A DNA stretch of 64,000 nucleotides, taken from assembly GCA_965267485.1 (NCBI GenBank), contig OZ254080.1, positions 2,852,001 to 2,916,000 on the forward strand. The letters run 5' to 3'. The notes under the pieces are model-generated. The model was not told where the DNA came from, ran no database searches, and saw only the letters and a program-made list of their open reading frames with translations. Made by a program: the position numbers and the translations under genes. Positions within the stretch are counted from its first letter, which is position 1. Each line of letters starts with the position of its first letter. This document shows positions 42,839-51,654 of this stretch, piece by piece. Origin of the DNA: JANQJA01 sp965267485 (lineage in GTDB: Bacteria; Pseudomonadota; Gammaproteobacteria; Pseudomonadales; Azotimanducaceae).

Positions 42839-44884
42839 ATGGAAGCGCAACAATCAGACAATCCAGGTTCGGGGCAAAAGGCCGTGAGAGCATTTCTCGC
42901 CGAGATCGTCAGGCGCCGTGTGCACCGCGTCGCCATGGCGTACATCGCCATTGGCTGGATGGCGCTCGAGGCAACCGACATGCTCGGCCCGCTCCTCGGC
43001 TTGCCCGAGTGGGCAATCTGGCTGGTGCTGACGCTCGTGACCCTCGGCTTTCCTGTCGCAATCATTCTCAGCTGGGTGTACGACCTGACCTCGGATGGGC
43101 TCGTCCAGACCGAAGAGACGCCTGCCTCTGCTCAGGCACCAAAATTCACCTCGCTCATCATCATCTCGATTCTGCTCGGCGCGGTCGCGTGGTTACTTGT
43201 CCAGCAGAATGTCGAAACCGACGACGAGGCAATGGCGAAGTCACCGTCAATTGCCGTGCTTGCGTTCGAGGACTTGAGTGCCAGCGGCGATCAGCGCTAT
43301 TTCAGCGACGGCGTGTCGGAGGAACTGCTGAACGCACTGGCCAACGTGCGCGGCCTGAAGGTCGCCTCGCGCACATCATCGTTTCAGTATCGCAATCATT
43401 CCGATGTCACCGGTATCGCCAGCGAACTTGGCGTTGCCAACATCCTCGAGGGCAGCGTTCGTCGAAGCGGGGATATCGTCAGGATCACTGCCCAGCTTAT
43501 CGACGGTCGTACCGGCTTTCACGTCTGGTCCGACAACTTCGACTTCGAGCTCTCGGATATCTTGATTGTGCAGGATCAAATCGCCCGCCAGGTGGTCAGT
43601 GCCATCACGCCAATGCTGGTCAGCAATATTGCGGAAGCGCCGGCGGCGCGCGTCGACGAAGCGGCCTACACGGCCTATCTGGAAGGTCTGGCAATCCTTC
43701 GCGGCCCTCTCGACGAACTCCGCCTCAATGAAGCCGCCAACCTGTTTCAGGAAGCCACGAGACTCGATAACAATCTCGCAAAGGCGCACGCGGGATTGTG
43801 CGAAACGTACCTCAGGCTCTACACGCGTCTGCGGGAAGATCGTGCATTCACGAGCGCCGAGCACGCCTGCGGCGAGGCGATGGATCGCGCGCGACCCGGC
43901 CATTCCCAGTGGGAGATACACCTCGCGCTCGCCGAACTTTACCGCGCTTCCGGACAGTACGAGAATGCCCTCGCTCAGATCGACAAGGCGATCGGCCTTC
44001 GCCCTGATCTGCCCATCCTCTACGTCACCAAGGGGCTGGCTCTCGCCGGAGAACCCGAGGCCGCTGTCACCGCCAACAAGGTCTTCCAGCAGGCACTGAC
44101 ACTTGATCCGGTGAATTGGGACACTCACCTCGCCTACGGCAATTATCTTTACGATCAGAAGTGCTACACCAACGCGATCGAGCACTATGAGACGGTGCTG
44201 TCGTTACAGGCGGGCTATCCGAGCGCCCTCGTCGGACTCGGCTCGGCTCTCTACATGTCGGGTGCGACCGAACGCGCCGAGGCTGTCTGGATGAGCCTGC
44301 GTCCCGCGACTATCCCGGCCGCAGACCGCGCGTCGCTGGGCAATGCCTACAGCAACCTTGGCATCATGCATTACTACAACGGCGACTTTGCACGTGCGGT
44401 CGAGATGCAGACCCTCGCCACACGGATGCGCCCCGAGGATCACCTGCCCTGGGGTCGGCTCGCCGAAAGCTATCGCGGCCTCGGGGATACCGAGAGCGAG
44501 ATGAATGCCTATCGTCGCGGTATCGAACTGGCGCAATCCGCACTCGAAATCGAGGGCAGTTGGGAGACGTCGGGGCTGCTGGCGCTGTATCACGCTCATC
44601 TCGGAGAACAGGCAACGGCAGAGCGCTATCGCAACCAGATGCTGCAGCTCGCGCCGGACAATCCAGTGGCCCTCTATTACGCCGCGCTCACCAGTCTTGC
44701 ACTGGGCGCGACTGACGAGGCGTTCCGGCATCTTGAGGCAGCAGGCAACCATGAACTGCCACGCAAGTTCATCGTCGATGATCCCGACCTGCGGTCACTT
44801 CGCGAGATCGACAGCGACCGCTTCGAGCGAGTGTTGGCGACCGCGAAAATTGACAACAATCCGGATCGGTGTAATGTGATTTGA
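42839..44884 (+). CDS. TolB-like/TPR membrane protein
   Basis: A 681-residue protein. Residues 10-80 hold two hydrophobic segments (MAYIAIGWMALEATDML, WAIWLVLTLVTLGFPVAIILSW) and 100-120 a third (TSLIIISILLGAVAWLLV). Next, residues 135-260 form a TolB-N/FlgO-like domain: SIAVLAFEDLSASGDQRYFSDGVSEELLNAL, with the GDIVRITAQLIDGRTGFHVWSD motif. The remainder has about ten TPR units. Related proteins often have a cyclase or DNA-binding head; here there is none, so it is probably a membrane scaffold or sensor. The PG-repeat gene starts 22 bases after its stop and the caspase genes follow, so it may be the sensor part of that locus. It is divergent from fahA. Confidence 0.8.
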   Translation: MEAQQSDNPGSGQKAVRAFLAEIVRRRVHRVAMAYIAIGWMALEATDMLGPLLGLPEWAIWLVLTLVTLGFPVAIILSWVYDLTSDGLVQTEETPASAQAPKFTSLIIISILLGAVAWLLVQQNVETDDEAMAKSPSIAVLAFEDLSASGDQRYFSDGVSEELLNALANVRGLKVASRTSSFQYRNHSDVTGIASELGVANILEGSVRRSGDIVRITAQLIDGRTGFHVWSDNFDFELSDILIVQDQIARQVVSAITPMLVSNIAEAPAARVDEAAYTAYLEGLAILRGPLDELRLNEAANLFQEATRLDNNLAKAHAGLCETYLRLYTRLREDRAFTSAEHACGEAMDRARPGHSQWEIHLALAELYRASGQYENALAQIDKAIGLRPDLPILYVTKGLALAGEPEAAVTANKVFQQALTLDPVNWDTHLAYGNYLYDQKCYTNAIEHYETVLSLQAGYPSALVGLGSALYMSGATERAEAVWMSLRPATIPAADRASLGNAYSNLGIMHYYNGDFARAVEMQTLATRMRPEDHLPWGRLAESYRGLGDTESEMNAYRRGIELAQSALEIEGSWETSGLLALYHAHLGEQATAERYRNQMLQLAPDNPVALYYAALTSLALGATDEAFRHLEAAGNHELPRKFIVDDPDLRSLREIDSDRFERVLATAKIDNNPDRCNVI

Positions 44885-44906
44885 GGTGATCTTGGGAACT
44901 ACTGAA

Positions 44907-45086
44907 ATGTCGAACGGAAAAGAAGAAGAAACGTCCCGACCCGGCCCTCCCGGAACTGAACGCCCGGGCCCACCCGGAACGGAAAGGCCCGGACCACCCG
45001 GTACAGAACGTCCGGGTCCACCCGGCACCGAGCGCCCTGGCCCTCCCGGCACAGAACGACCTGGACCCCCGGGGACCCAACGCTGA
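44907..45086 (+). CDS. PG-rich octapeptide repeat microprotein
   Basis: A 59-residue protein: ten residues (MSNGKEEETS) followed by six copies of RPGPPGTE (the last is RPGPPGTQ) and a final Arg. It is soluble, proline-rich and should be extended. Glycine spacing alternates 3 and 5, so it cannot form a collagen triple helix. Codons differ between repeats while the peptide stays the same, which suggests selection on the protein; however, one antisense frame shares third positions, so this is not proof of strand. A GTG at 44886 could add seven residues. It lies between the TPR gene and the first caspase with a 3-base gap to the latter. Similar short low-complexity proteins could act as tethers or protease substrates, but the role is unknown. 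Confidence 0.6.
   Translation: MSNGKEEETSRPGPPGTERPGPPGTERPGPPGTERPGPPGTERPGPPGTERPGPPGTQR
44937..45080 (+). repeat. Six 24-bp coding repeats
   Basis: Six in-frame 24-base units encoding the PG-rich octapeptide. Units vary mainly at third codon positions. Confidence 0.9.
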
Positions 45087-45089
45087 CAC

Positions 45090-45914
45090 GTGAACGTACG
45101 CGCACGATCACTCCATATCGGGATCAACGAGTGCAGTCCAGACGCGTATAACGGCTGGACGGGTCCGCTCACGGGATGCGAGCCGGACGCCGAGGCCATG
45201 TATGCCATTGCCACGGCGCTGGGCTACCAGTCACTGCTTCTCAAGACAGCGCACGCGACCCGGGATCGCGTGCGACACGAAATCACCGCTGCCGCAACCG
45301 AACTCTCCCCGGGAGACATCTTCCTGCTGACCTATGCCGGCCATGGAAACACGTGGAAGGATGACAAGTCTGACGAGGACGACGGCTTCGATGAGTCGTG
45401 GTGTCTCTATGATGGCGAGATCATCGACGACGAACTCGGCGCCCTCTGGAGACAGTTTCAGCGCGGCGTGCGCGTTGTCGTCATCTCGGATTCCTGCCAC
45501 AGCGGAACAATCACCCGGGACATTGGAGGGTCACCGCTCGGCACTGATACGATAACCGGCGTTGAGCGCGCCATGCCCGGGGATGTCTCGGCTGCGCTCC
45601 GCCGCGCGCAGCGCAGCGTCTACCGGGAACGCAAGGCCGATGCCCGGAGCCAGTCGAACGATGCCATTGCATCAACGGTGCTTTCGATTTCAGGCTGTCG
45701 CGACGATGAGAAATCCCGTGAGATCGATGGTCACGGCGTGTTTACGCGTGCGCTGATGAAGGTCTGGGACGATGGCCATTTCAGCGGTGACTACAAGTCG
45801 CTTCGCGAACAGATCGTGATGCAGATGCCGGCAAACCAGACGCCGCAGCTGAACGTGATCGGTGACATGATGCTGGATCTTTCAGCCCAGCCCGCCCTGC
45901 GTCCGGAGGTCTGA
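45090..45914 (+). CDS. Caspase-like (C14) peptidase, first copy
   Basis: A 274-residue caspase-fold protein, near the metacaspase/orthocaspase group. The opening strand is SLHIGINECSPDAYNGWTGPLTGCEPDAEAM, followed by the catalytic His85 in LLTYAGHGN and Cys136 in VVISDSCHSGT. An acidic loop (DDKSDEDDGFDE) follows the His, where related enzymes bind Ca2+. The protein has no transmembrane part and no other domain, so it is likely a soluble effector that cuts after basic residues when activated. Start is GTG at 45090, 3 bases after the PG-repeat stop. The second caspase starts 3 bases after this stop, so all are translated together. Confidence 0.9.
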   Translation: MNVRARSLHIGINECSPDAYNGWTGPLTGCEPDAEAMYAIATALGYQSLLLKTAHATRDRVRHEITAAATELSPGDIFLLTYAGHGNTWKDDKSDEDDGFDESWCLYDGEIIDDELGALWRQFQRGVRVVVISDSCHSGTITRDIGGSPLGTDTITGVERAMPGDVSAALRRAQRSVYRERKADARSQSNDAIASTVLSISGCRDDEKSREIDGHGVFTRALMKVWDDGHFSGDYKSLREQIVMQMPANQTPQLNVIGDMMLDLSAQPALRPEV

Positions 45915-45917
45915 TCG

Positions 45918-46871
45918 TTGGCGAAACCCCCGCCCAGAAGCGCACTCATTGTCGGTATCAATGCCTATCGCGGCATGCCCCTCACCACCTGCGTCAGCGA
46001 CGCAAAACGACTCGCCAGCCTGCTCGACAGGGACGAGGACGGCGCGCCGAATTTTTCGGTGAATCTGCTGACGGCGCCCGACGACGTGATTACCGAACGC
46101 TCGCTGAAGCGCGAGATCGTCAGTCTGTTCGAAGACGAGCATTGCGACGCCGCCGTTTTCTACTTCGCCGGGCATGGCGTCCTGACGCCGACTGGCGGCT
46201 ATCTCGTGACACCCGACTTCGAGACCTTCGATGAAGGCATCTCAATGGATGAGGTCATTCGGCTGGCAAACCGCTCCCCCATTGAGAACAAGATCATCAT
46301 CATGGATTGCTGCCACGCCGGCGGTATCGGTGACGATCGCGGCGTTTCAGAGGTCGGAGCCGGCGTATCGGTCATCGCCTCCTGCGGCAAGGCACAGAAG
46401 GCTGAAGAAAGTGGTGACAGCAGTCGCTTCACCTCGCTGCTCCTCGATGCGCTGCAAGGCGGCGCCGCCGATCTCGAAGGGTATGTGACGCCGGCATCCG
46501 CCTACGCGTACATCGATCGTCTCATCGGCGTTCGCGGTCAGCGACCAATCTTCCGCACGAACGTCAGCAACTTCTTCTCAATCCGTCGGACGAGTCCGCC
46601 GATCGAGGATCGCGTGCTCCGAAAGCTGGCGCAGTATTTCACTGACGCAGATTCGACGTTTGCGCTCGACCCCAGCTTCGAACCGACCGCCGATGAGGCA
46701 GACGAGACGAACACCGCCATCTTCTTCGAGCTGCAGCAGATGAATCGCGTCGGCCTCGTGAAACCGGTCGACGCGCTGCACATGTACGACGCTGCCATGA
46801 ACAGCGGCGCCTGCTCACTCACCGCAACCGGCACGCTGTACTGGCGAGCCGCCAAAGACGGCAACATCTAG
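45918..46871 (+). CDS. Caspase-like (C14) peptidase, second copy
   Basis: A 317-residue protein. Residues 5-220 form a caspase fold: SALIVGINAYRG at the start, His86 in FYFAGHG and Cys132 in IIMDCCHAGG (DCCH aligns with the DSCH of caspase one). Residues 225-317 form an added domain that ends in LTATGTLYWRAAKDGNI, helical and winged-helix-like, possibly for contact with partner or nucleic acid. It is diverged from the first caspase, so the pair is not a fresh duplication. Start is TTG, right after the first caspase. The RipA-like gene follows after 15 bases. Confidence 0.88.
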   Translation: MAKPPPRSALIVGINAYRGMPLTTCVSDAKRLASLLDRDEDGAPNFSVNLLTAPDDVITERSLKREIVSLFEDEHCDAAVFYFAGHGVLTPTGGYLVTPDFETFDEGISMDEVIRLANRSPIENKIIIMDCCHAGGIGDDRGVSEVGAGVSVIASCGKAQKAEESGDSSRFTSLLLDALQGGAADLEGYVTPASAYAYIDRLIGVRGQRPIFRTNVSNFFSIRRTSPPIEDRVLRKLAQYFTDADSTFALDPSFEPTADEADETNTAIFFELQQMNRVGLVKPVDALHMYDAAMNSGACSLTATGTLYWRAAKDGNI

Positions 46872-46886
46872 GTTCTGGGAACGGCC

Positions 46887-47369
46887 ATGGACGAAAAATC
46901 GCTCGAAGACATGCTGTTTCCGGTTGAACCGGCGCAGTACGGGGACCGGTACCGGGCAGATTTCGTGGCCCTGTTCGACTCGTTCGTCGAGTCGGCCGAC
47001 CGGGTCTCCGCCCGGCGGGCGCAGGCCAATTCCTTCTTCCTGACGGTCAACACATTGCTGGTCACCGCGGCAGGCACGGTCTGGGAGTTATCAGATGCGA
47101 GCACCAACTGGTTCATCGCCCTGGGCGGCATTCTCTTCAGCATCGTGTGGTGGGCAATGATCGATTCGTTTCGTACCCTGAACAGTGCCAAGTACGCCGT
47201 CATCAACGAGATCGAAACACGATTGCCGATCGCCGCCTATCGCGCCGAATGGGCCCTGCTCAAAGGGCGGCACAAACCACTGACGACCATCGAGGTCGCC
47301 GTCCCGTTTGCGTTTATGCTCCTGTACGCCGTGGCACTCGTCGTCGGCGTCGTTCAGCGGCTGGGCTGA
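46887..47369 (+). CDS. RipA-like small membrane protein
   Basis: A 160-residue protein with three or so hydrophobic helices (FLTVNTLLVTAAGTVWEL, WFIALGGILFSIVWWAMI, VAVPFAFMLLYAVALVVGVV) and the cytoplasmic signature YRADFVALFDSFVESADRVSARRAQANSFF, as well as a WAMIDSFRTLNSAKYAVINEIE segment after helix two. This pattern fits the group named RipA-family octameric membrane proteins, which I recall as oligomeric inner-membrane proteins found beside SMODS, caspase and other conflict genes. In this setting it could be a pore or signal platform acted on by the caspases. Its stop overlaps the stop region of the minus-strand NTPase gene by 16 bases. Confidence 0.6.
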   Translation: MDEKSLEDMLFPVEPAQYGDRYRADFVALFDSFVESADRVSARRAQANSFFLTVNTLLVTAAGTVWELSDASTNWFIALGGILFSIVWWAMIDSFRTLNSAKYAVINEIETRLPIAAYRAEWALLKGRHKPLTTIEVAVPFAFMLLYAVALVVGVVQRLG

Positions 47370-50332
47370 CCGCAGTCGACGTTCGCCACCGCGCTCGTTT
47401 CGGCGGCCGCCAGGTCTCTCGCGAGCCGGAATCCAATTGTTGGCTGGCGAATTCCGGGCTCGACGGAATCACGTAGCGTGATCACCAGATCGACAGGCGG
47501 TGACCCGAAGCCTCCGCCTCGGATGACATTGCCGCGCAGGCAACCGCGAAACATTTCCTGGGCGTCATTCCATGCGCTGCCATCGGCGGGCGCGCCGAAA
47601 TAGTTGTCATGCCAGCAGTCGGCTGTAATCTCGAAGACGTTCCCCAACATATCCTGCAGGTCGTAGCCATTCGGCGGGAACGAGCCAACCGGATGCGTGC
47701 TGTCGGACTCTTCCGTGTTACAGCCCCGGCAGGCGGCGTTGCCCTCGCCAATGCGCTCACCCCAGTAGTAGGGCAATCCATGCGGCGAGCCACCGCGCGC
47801 CGCGTACTCCCATTCCGACTCCGAGGGCAACCGGTATCTCTTGCCCGTCTCACGGTTGAGCCATCTGATGTAGTCCCGGACATCGAACACCGAGACATTC
47901 GTGACCGGATGATCCGGGCGCGACAGAATCCCGGTGTGGTAACCGTTCTCCTGAGACGGCTCGACACCACTCGCCACAAGGTACTCGCCGAAGGCCCCGT
48001 TCGTGACCTCGGTGGCTGACATTTCGAATGGCTCGGCAAAGCAGACCGCATGGGCCGGCTTCTCATCAGCATTGTCGATCCCCCAGCGCCGGTAGACGGC
48101 ATTGGGCACATCGCTTCCCATCACAAACTTCCCGGCAGGAATCAGGCGCATCACCGGTTGCTGCGGCCCAAGGACAAGCAGTTGCAAATCGACGCGCAGC
48201 CGATGTTGCTCCCAATCGTCAAGCGATGCGAACCACAGTCCCGCGACAGCTGCGCCAAGCAAGAGCGCGCCAACCCCCATCGCGATACGCCGACGTCGTC
48301 TCGCGCGGCCGGCAAGGCGCCTCGAAGCTTCAACGAACGCTTCAAGGGATTCGGACAATTCACCGGGGAGGCGCTGCTTCAACGCCAGCGCGTCTTCGAG
48401 ATCGACGCCGGTCAGCAGCCGCTGGTCCTTCGCCGAATCCGGCGTCTCCTGCCACTGGCGCTCGCGCATTTCGAGGTAGCGCCGCGACTTCAACAGCGCG
48501 GAATCCCTTTCGAGCGAATCCCGTGCCCGGGGCCAGTTGACGATCAACGATTCGTGCGCAAAGCGAACACTGGTAGAACCTGCTTCATTCGCGTTGATGA
48601 CGACGAGGCGCGCCTCGATCAACTCGTCCAGCAGGCGTCTCGCGGCCGGCTCCGTCGGGGGCTCGACCGACTTCGCCGCAAATCGGGTCTGGAGATCGTC
48701 GGCCACCGTGGTGAGCGTCCTGAGCAGCACCGGCAATTGCTCACGCGCCGAAGCGTCGAGCGCGTCGAAAAGGGTTTCAGCGCGTCGCCCGATCGCTCCC
48801 GCCAGCCCGCCGAGTTCCTCGTAGGCGCGATAGGTCAGCACATGATCATCAAGCCGGTTCCAGAGTTCATCGAGCAAGAACTCGACAAGCGGCAGCGGCG
48901 CCGACTGCCCAAGTGCCTCCTGGCGGATGACCTCGTCGAGACCGATCCCTGTTTCAGGATGGGTTTCAAACGAGGCGCCCGCAGCCAACGCCGGTGAACG
49001 AATGATCTGGCCCAGTTCGGCCTCATCGGCGGGCTTCAGCATGAAGAGTCCAGCGCCGCTGGCGAGCACCGACAGTCGCGCATCCCGATCGATCGCATCG
49101 ATGAAGTCGCTGCGCATCGTGGCGACAACCCAGACGAACTCCGAGCGAACCAGCGCGTCAATCGCAGCGAAGAAGGCTTCGCGTTCCTCCTGTGCGATAT
49201 GGCCGAGGGTGAACACTTCTTCGAGCTGATCCAGGATGATGAGACATCGCACCTCTGCGCGATCGGTCAGCGGTGTCGAGTGATGCTGGTGGATCGTCGC
49301 CAGAACGGTCGTCAGCGGCGGCAGTATCAGTGCGCGTGTATCCGCACCCTGGCGCAACAGTCCGGCAACCGACGCGGCGGAGTAATTCAGTTCAGCAAGT
49401 TCCGGCAATGCGCTCTCGGCAAGGAGGGCCTCGGCGAGCCCTTCAATCAGGCCGTGCCTTGCCATCGCCGGCTGGTAAATAGCATGACGCACGACGGCGA
49501 CATCGCCGACGATGCCGGGCACCTGCAGATCCGCCAGCAGCCCGGCTTTCACCAGCGACGACTTGCCGCTGCCGCTTGCGCCGAGCACGAGCGTGAACGG
49601 CACATGGCTTTCGACCTGGCGTGTCAGCGCCTCACGCAACTCGTTTCTGGCGCGGGTCCGGCCAAAGAAGATGTTCGCATGCTCCAGTTCGAATGACTGC
49701 AAGCCCCGGTACGGGCTCCCCTCGACCCAGGTTGCGGTTCCCTCTCCTGCTTCCCGGAGCCGCTTGTCGATGAGTTTTTCGATGTGCCCGCTGAACAGGT
49801 CTTCAAAGTCCGTCGTGCTGTCGTAGGTCCAGAACGCCCGCTTAACGCGATCGTCCGCCAGCCAGCGAGTGACAAAGCGCTCCGTTTCCTCCTGTTGCGA
49901 GAGGACGGATTCCGCCTGTTCACGGGACGCTTCGCTGGTGGCACCCCAGCGGATCTCCGGTGCCCCGTTTCGACGATAGAACAGCAGATCGGGCTTGCCG
50001 CTTGCCTGATAGGCAGCAAAGGCATCCTCGAATTCCCACTCGGTTCCCGTGACCTCACCCCCGGTCAATGCACCCTGATATTGCTCCGGTGGCAGCAGTG
50101 TGCCGAGACGCCACCAGAGGACGACCACGACGATGTCCGATTCTGACGGCCGGACAATCTGGGACTGGAAGTGCTCCGTCGCGAGGAGCGGTTCATCCTC
50201 CCACAGGACGGTGGTCAGATCGGCGACGGCAGCGTACTTGCGGGCGAGCCGCGCAACCACACCCCGGGCAATCGCCCGTTCAGTGCTCGTGTCGCCGGGC
50301 GACGAGATGAATATCCGAATCGGCGTTCGCAG
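47354..50332 (-). CDS. DUF4062-like/nSTAND/TM/FGE-sulfatase protein, probable CTG start
   Basis: A 992-residue multi-domain protein. Residues 3-190 are a DUF4062/TIR-like domain starting with RIFISSPGDTSTER. From about 200 a STAND-type NTPase follows: YRGLQSFELEHANIFFGR, Walker A GASGSGKSSLV, Walker B CLIILDQLEEVF, with a winged-helix part after. A transmembrane helix (GVGALLLGAAVAGLWF) lies near 720. The C-terminal 245 residues are a formylglycine-generating-enzyme-type sulfatase-modifying domain (IPAGKFVMGSD, LPSESEWEYAARGG, GNVFEITADCW, VIRGGGF). Such proteins are seen as threat sensors. Standard starts begin only at GTG 50260, inside the first domain; CTG at 50332 lies 6 bases after AGGTGA and two bases after the upstream stop, so it is preferred. 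Confidence 0.8.
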   Translation of the reverse strand: MRTPIRIFISSPGDTSTERAIARGVVARLARKYAAVADLTTVLWEDEPLLATEHFQSQIVRPSESDIVVVVLWWRLGTLLPPEQYQGALTGGEVTGTEWEFEDAFAAYQASGKPDLLFYRRNGAPEIRWGATSEASREQAESVLSQQEETERFVTRWLADDRVKRAFWTYDSTTDFEDLFSGHIEKLIDKRLREAGEGTATWVEGSPYRGLQSFELEHANIFFGRTRARNELREALTRQVESHVPFTLVLGASGSGKSSLVKAGLLADLQVPGIVGDVAVVRHAIYQPAMARHGLIEGLAEALLAESALPELAELNYSAASVAGLLRQGADTRALILPPLTTVLATIHQHHSTPLTDRAEVRCLIILDQLEEVFTLGHIAQEEREAFFAAIDALVRSEFVWVVATMRSDFIDAIDRDARLSVLASGAGLFMLKPADEAELGQIIRSPALAAGASFETHPETGIGLDEVIRQEALGQSAPLPLVEFLLDELWNRLDDHVLTYRAYEELGGLAGAIGRRAETLFDALDASAREQLPVLLRTLTTVADDLQTRFAAKSVEPPTEPAARRLLDELIEARLVVINANEAGSTSVRFAHESLIVNWPRARDSLERDSALLKSRRYLEMRERQWQETPDSAKDQRLLTGVDLEDALALKQRLPGELSESLEAFVEASRRLAGRARRRRRIAMGVGALLLGAAVAGLWFASLDDWEQHRLRVDLQLLVLGPQQPVMRLIPAGKFVMGSDVPNAVYRRWGIDNADEKPAHAVCFAEPFEMSATEVTNGAFGEYLVASGVEPSQENGYHTGILSRPDHPVTNVSVFDVRDYIRWLNRETGKRYRLPSESEWEYAARGGSPHGLPYYWGERIGEGNAACRGCNTEESDSTHPVGSFPPNGYDLQDMLGNVFEITADCWHDNYFGAPADGSAWNDAQEMFRGCLRGNVIRGGGFGSPPVDLVITLRDSVEPGIRQPTIGFRLARDLAAAETSAVANVDCGQPSR

Positions 50333-50334
50333 GG

Positions 50335-51597
50335 CTAGTCACCTGCGCATCGTGCTGTGATTGTCTCCCATTGGCCGAGGGGCGTATCGCGATCATACCG
50401 GATGTCCACGCGGCGGCCCCAGGCGTCAATCAGTTGCCAGTCCGTGTCATGAGGTCGATCGGATCGGTACCGGATTGTCTCGAGCAATGGCTGTTGATCA
50501 GGATTGTCGAGCGGGCTCGGGTCATACCAGCTTGCCAGGTAGCGCTGGTAGGAAACCCGGGTCTGCGACACTTCTGAGAGTCTGTAGACACCACGCAGTG
50601 AATCATCCGACGCGAACACGACAATGCCGCCGGTACAGGTGGTCAGTGTGGGAGGCGGCCGGTAATTCGAGGACGTACCATAGCCCGCTTGAGCCCTCAG
50701 CCCACCCCCGTCCAGGCGCCGGCCATCATCGATGTCGAGATCGCGACGCAGTCCCGATCGATCAACGACATTGCCACCATCAAGCCGGATGTACTCCCGC
50801 CAGAGCTCGCCAAAGTCAGTGCCATGCTCATCGCTGCGCTGCTTTCGCGCCAGGCTGAACATTGAACCTTCAAGGATTTCACGCAGCAGCGGCAGCCTGT
50901 CCCGATCGCCGGAAGTCTGGTCGAGTCTTGCAAACAGATAGTCCAGTCGCTCGCGCGCTGCCTGCTCGCGTTCCCGCCTCGCGTGCGCTTCGCGTTCCTG
51001 TCGGATACGTTCCTGGCGCTGTTGCTCGGCCAGCGCTCGCCGTTGTTGCTCCTCCCACTGGCGCTGGGCTTCCGCCTGACGGCGTCGTTGAGCCTCGAGC
51101 TCATCGGCGAACCGGGTCTCAACCGTCTCCAGATCCTGAGCCTGCAGGTTCCTGATCTCATTGCCCTCACGGGCTCGACCGCTGTGGTCCCGCAGCGTCA
51201 CCATGCCGCCACCGACCTTGATATCACCCCGGGTCTTGCTGGCGAGCGTCCACCATGGCCCTCCACTATGGCCCACAGACCAGAGCGCCTGCGGCATGTG
51301 GCGCTGATCCCGCCCGAGCATCAGCCGGCCATGCTCATCCACATACAGGAACAGTTCGAGTCGCTCATGAACAATGAGCGCATTCCACCCGGGGACGGTT
51401 CCGATCTGCCACTCAGCGGGGACGCGCTGATTGCGCGGCCCGTAAACCAGCGAACAGGGCACGCGCCGGTCGCAATCAGGCGATGGCACCAGCGCATAGC
51501 CATTCTGATCGACAATAGAGGATTCGAAAGCTGCCGCCGGTGATGCCAAGATGATGGCAGCGGCCAGAAAGAGAACGCGAACAACGGGATTCGGCAT
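50335..51597 (-). CDS. Exported coiled-coil protein
   Basis: A 420-residue protein with a signal peptide (VLFLAAAIILASPAAAFES, cleavage after AAA near 23). Next comes a beta-rich region with two Cys (DCDRRVPCSLVYG) and several Trp, then a long Arg/Glu/Gln coiled coil at about 155-225 (EAQRQWEEQQRRALAEQQRQER), then another beta-rich part with CTGGIVVFASDDSLRGVYRL. No family is recognised. It is upstream of the nSTAND-type gene with a gap of two bases, so both are made from one message. Since that partner has a membrane helix, the two could meet across the inner membrane, this one sensing envelope state; this is inference. Confidence 0.65.
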   Translation of the reverse strand: MPNPVVRVLFLAAAIILASPAAAFESSIVDQNGYALVPSPDCDRRVPCSLVYGPRNQRVPAEWQIGTVPGWNALIVHERLELFLYVDEHGRLMLGRDQRHMPQALWSVGHSGGPWWTLASKTRGDIKVGGGMVTLRDHSGRAREGNEIRNLQAQDLETVETRFADELEAQRRRQAEAQRQWEEQQRRALAEQQRQERIRQEREAHARREREQAARERLDYLFARLDQTSGDRDRLPLLREILEGSMFSLARKQRSDEHGTDFGELWREYIRLDGGNVVDRSGLRRDLDIDDGRRLDGGGLRAQAGYGTSSNYRPPPTLTTCTGGIVVFASDDSLRGVYRLSEVSQTRVSYQRYLASWYDPSPLDNPDQQPLLETIRYRSDRPHDTDWQLIDAWGRRVDIRYDRDTPLGQWETITARCAGD

Positions 51598-51654
51598 ATC
51601 CGGGCGATCGTTGGCGTGACCCGATCACTTAACCACTTTTTTGAAGGCGCGACA

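Noticed and set aside
44937..45080. Collagen-like triple-helix protein
   Set aside because: Gly does not occur at every third residue; the octapeptide unit breaks the Gly-X-Y period.
37690..45080. Relationship between the two 24-bp repeat arrays
   Set aside because: The intergenic array and the coding PG-repeat share only unit length; their sequences are unrelated.
44795..45214. Antisense frame with GGPGRSVP repeats
   Set aside because: It overlaps the end of the TPR gene and the start of the caspase gene on the opposite strand, and its repeats are the mirror of the plus-strand gene.
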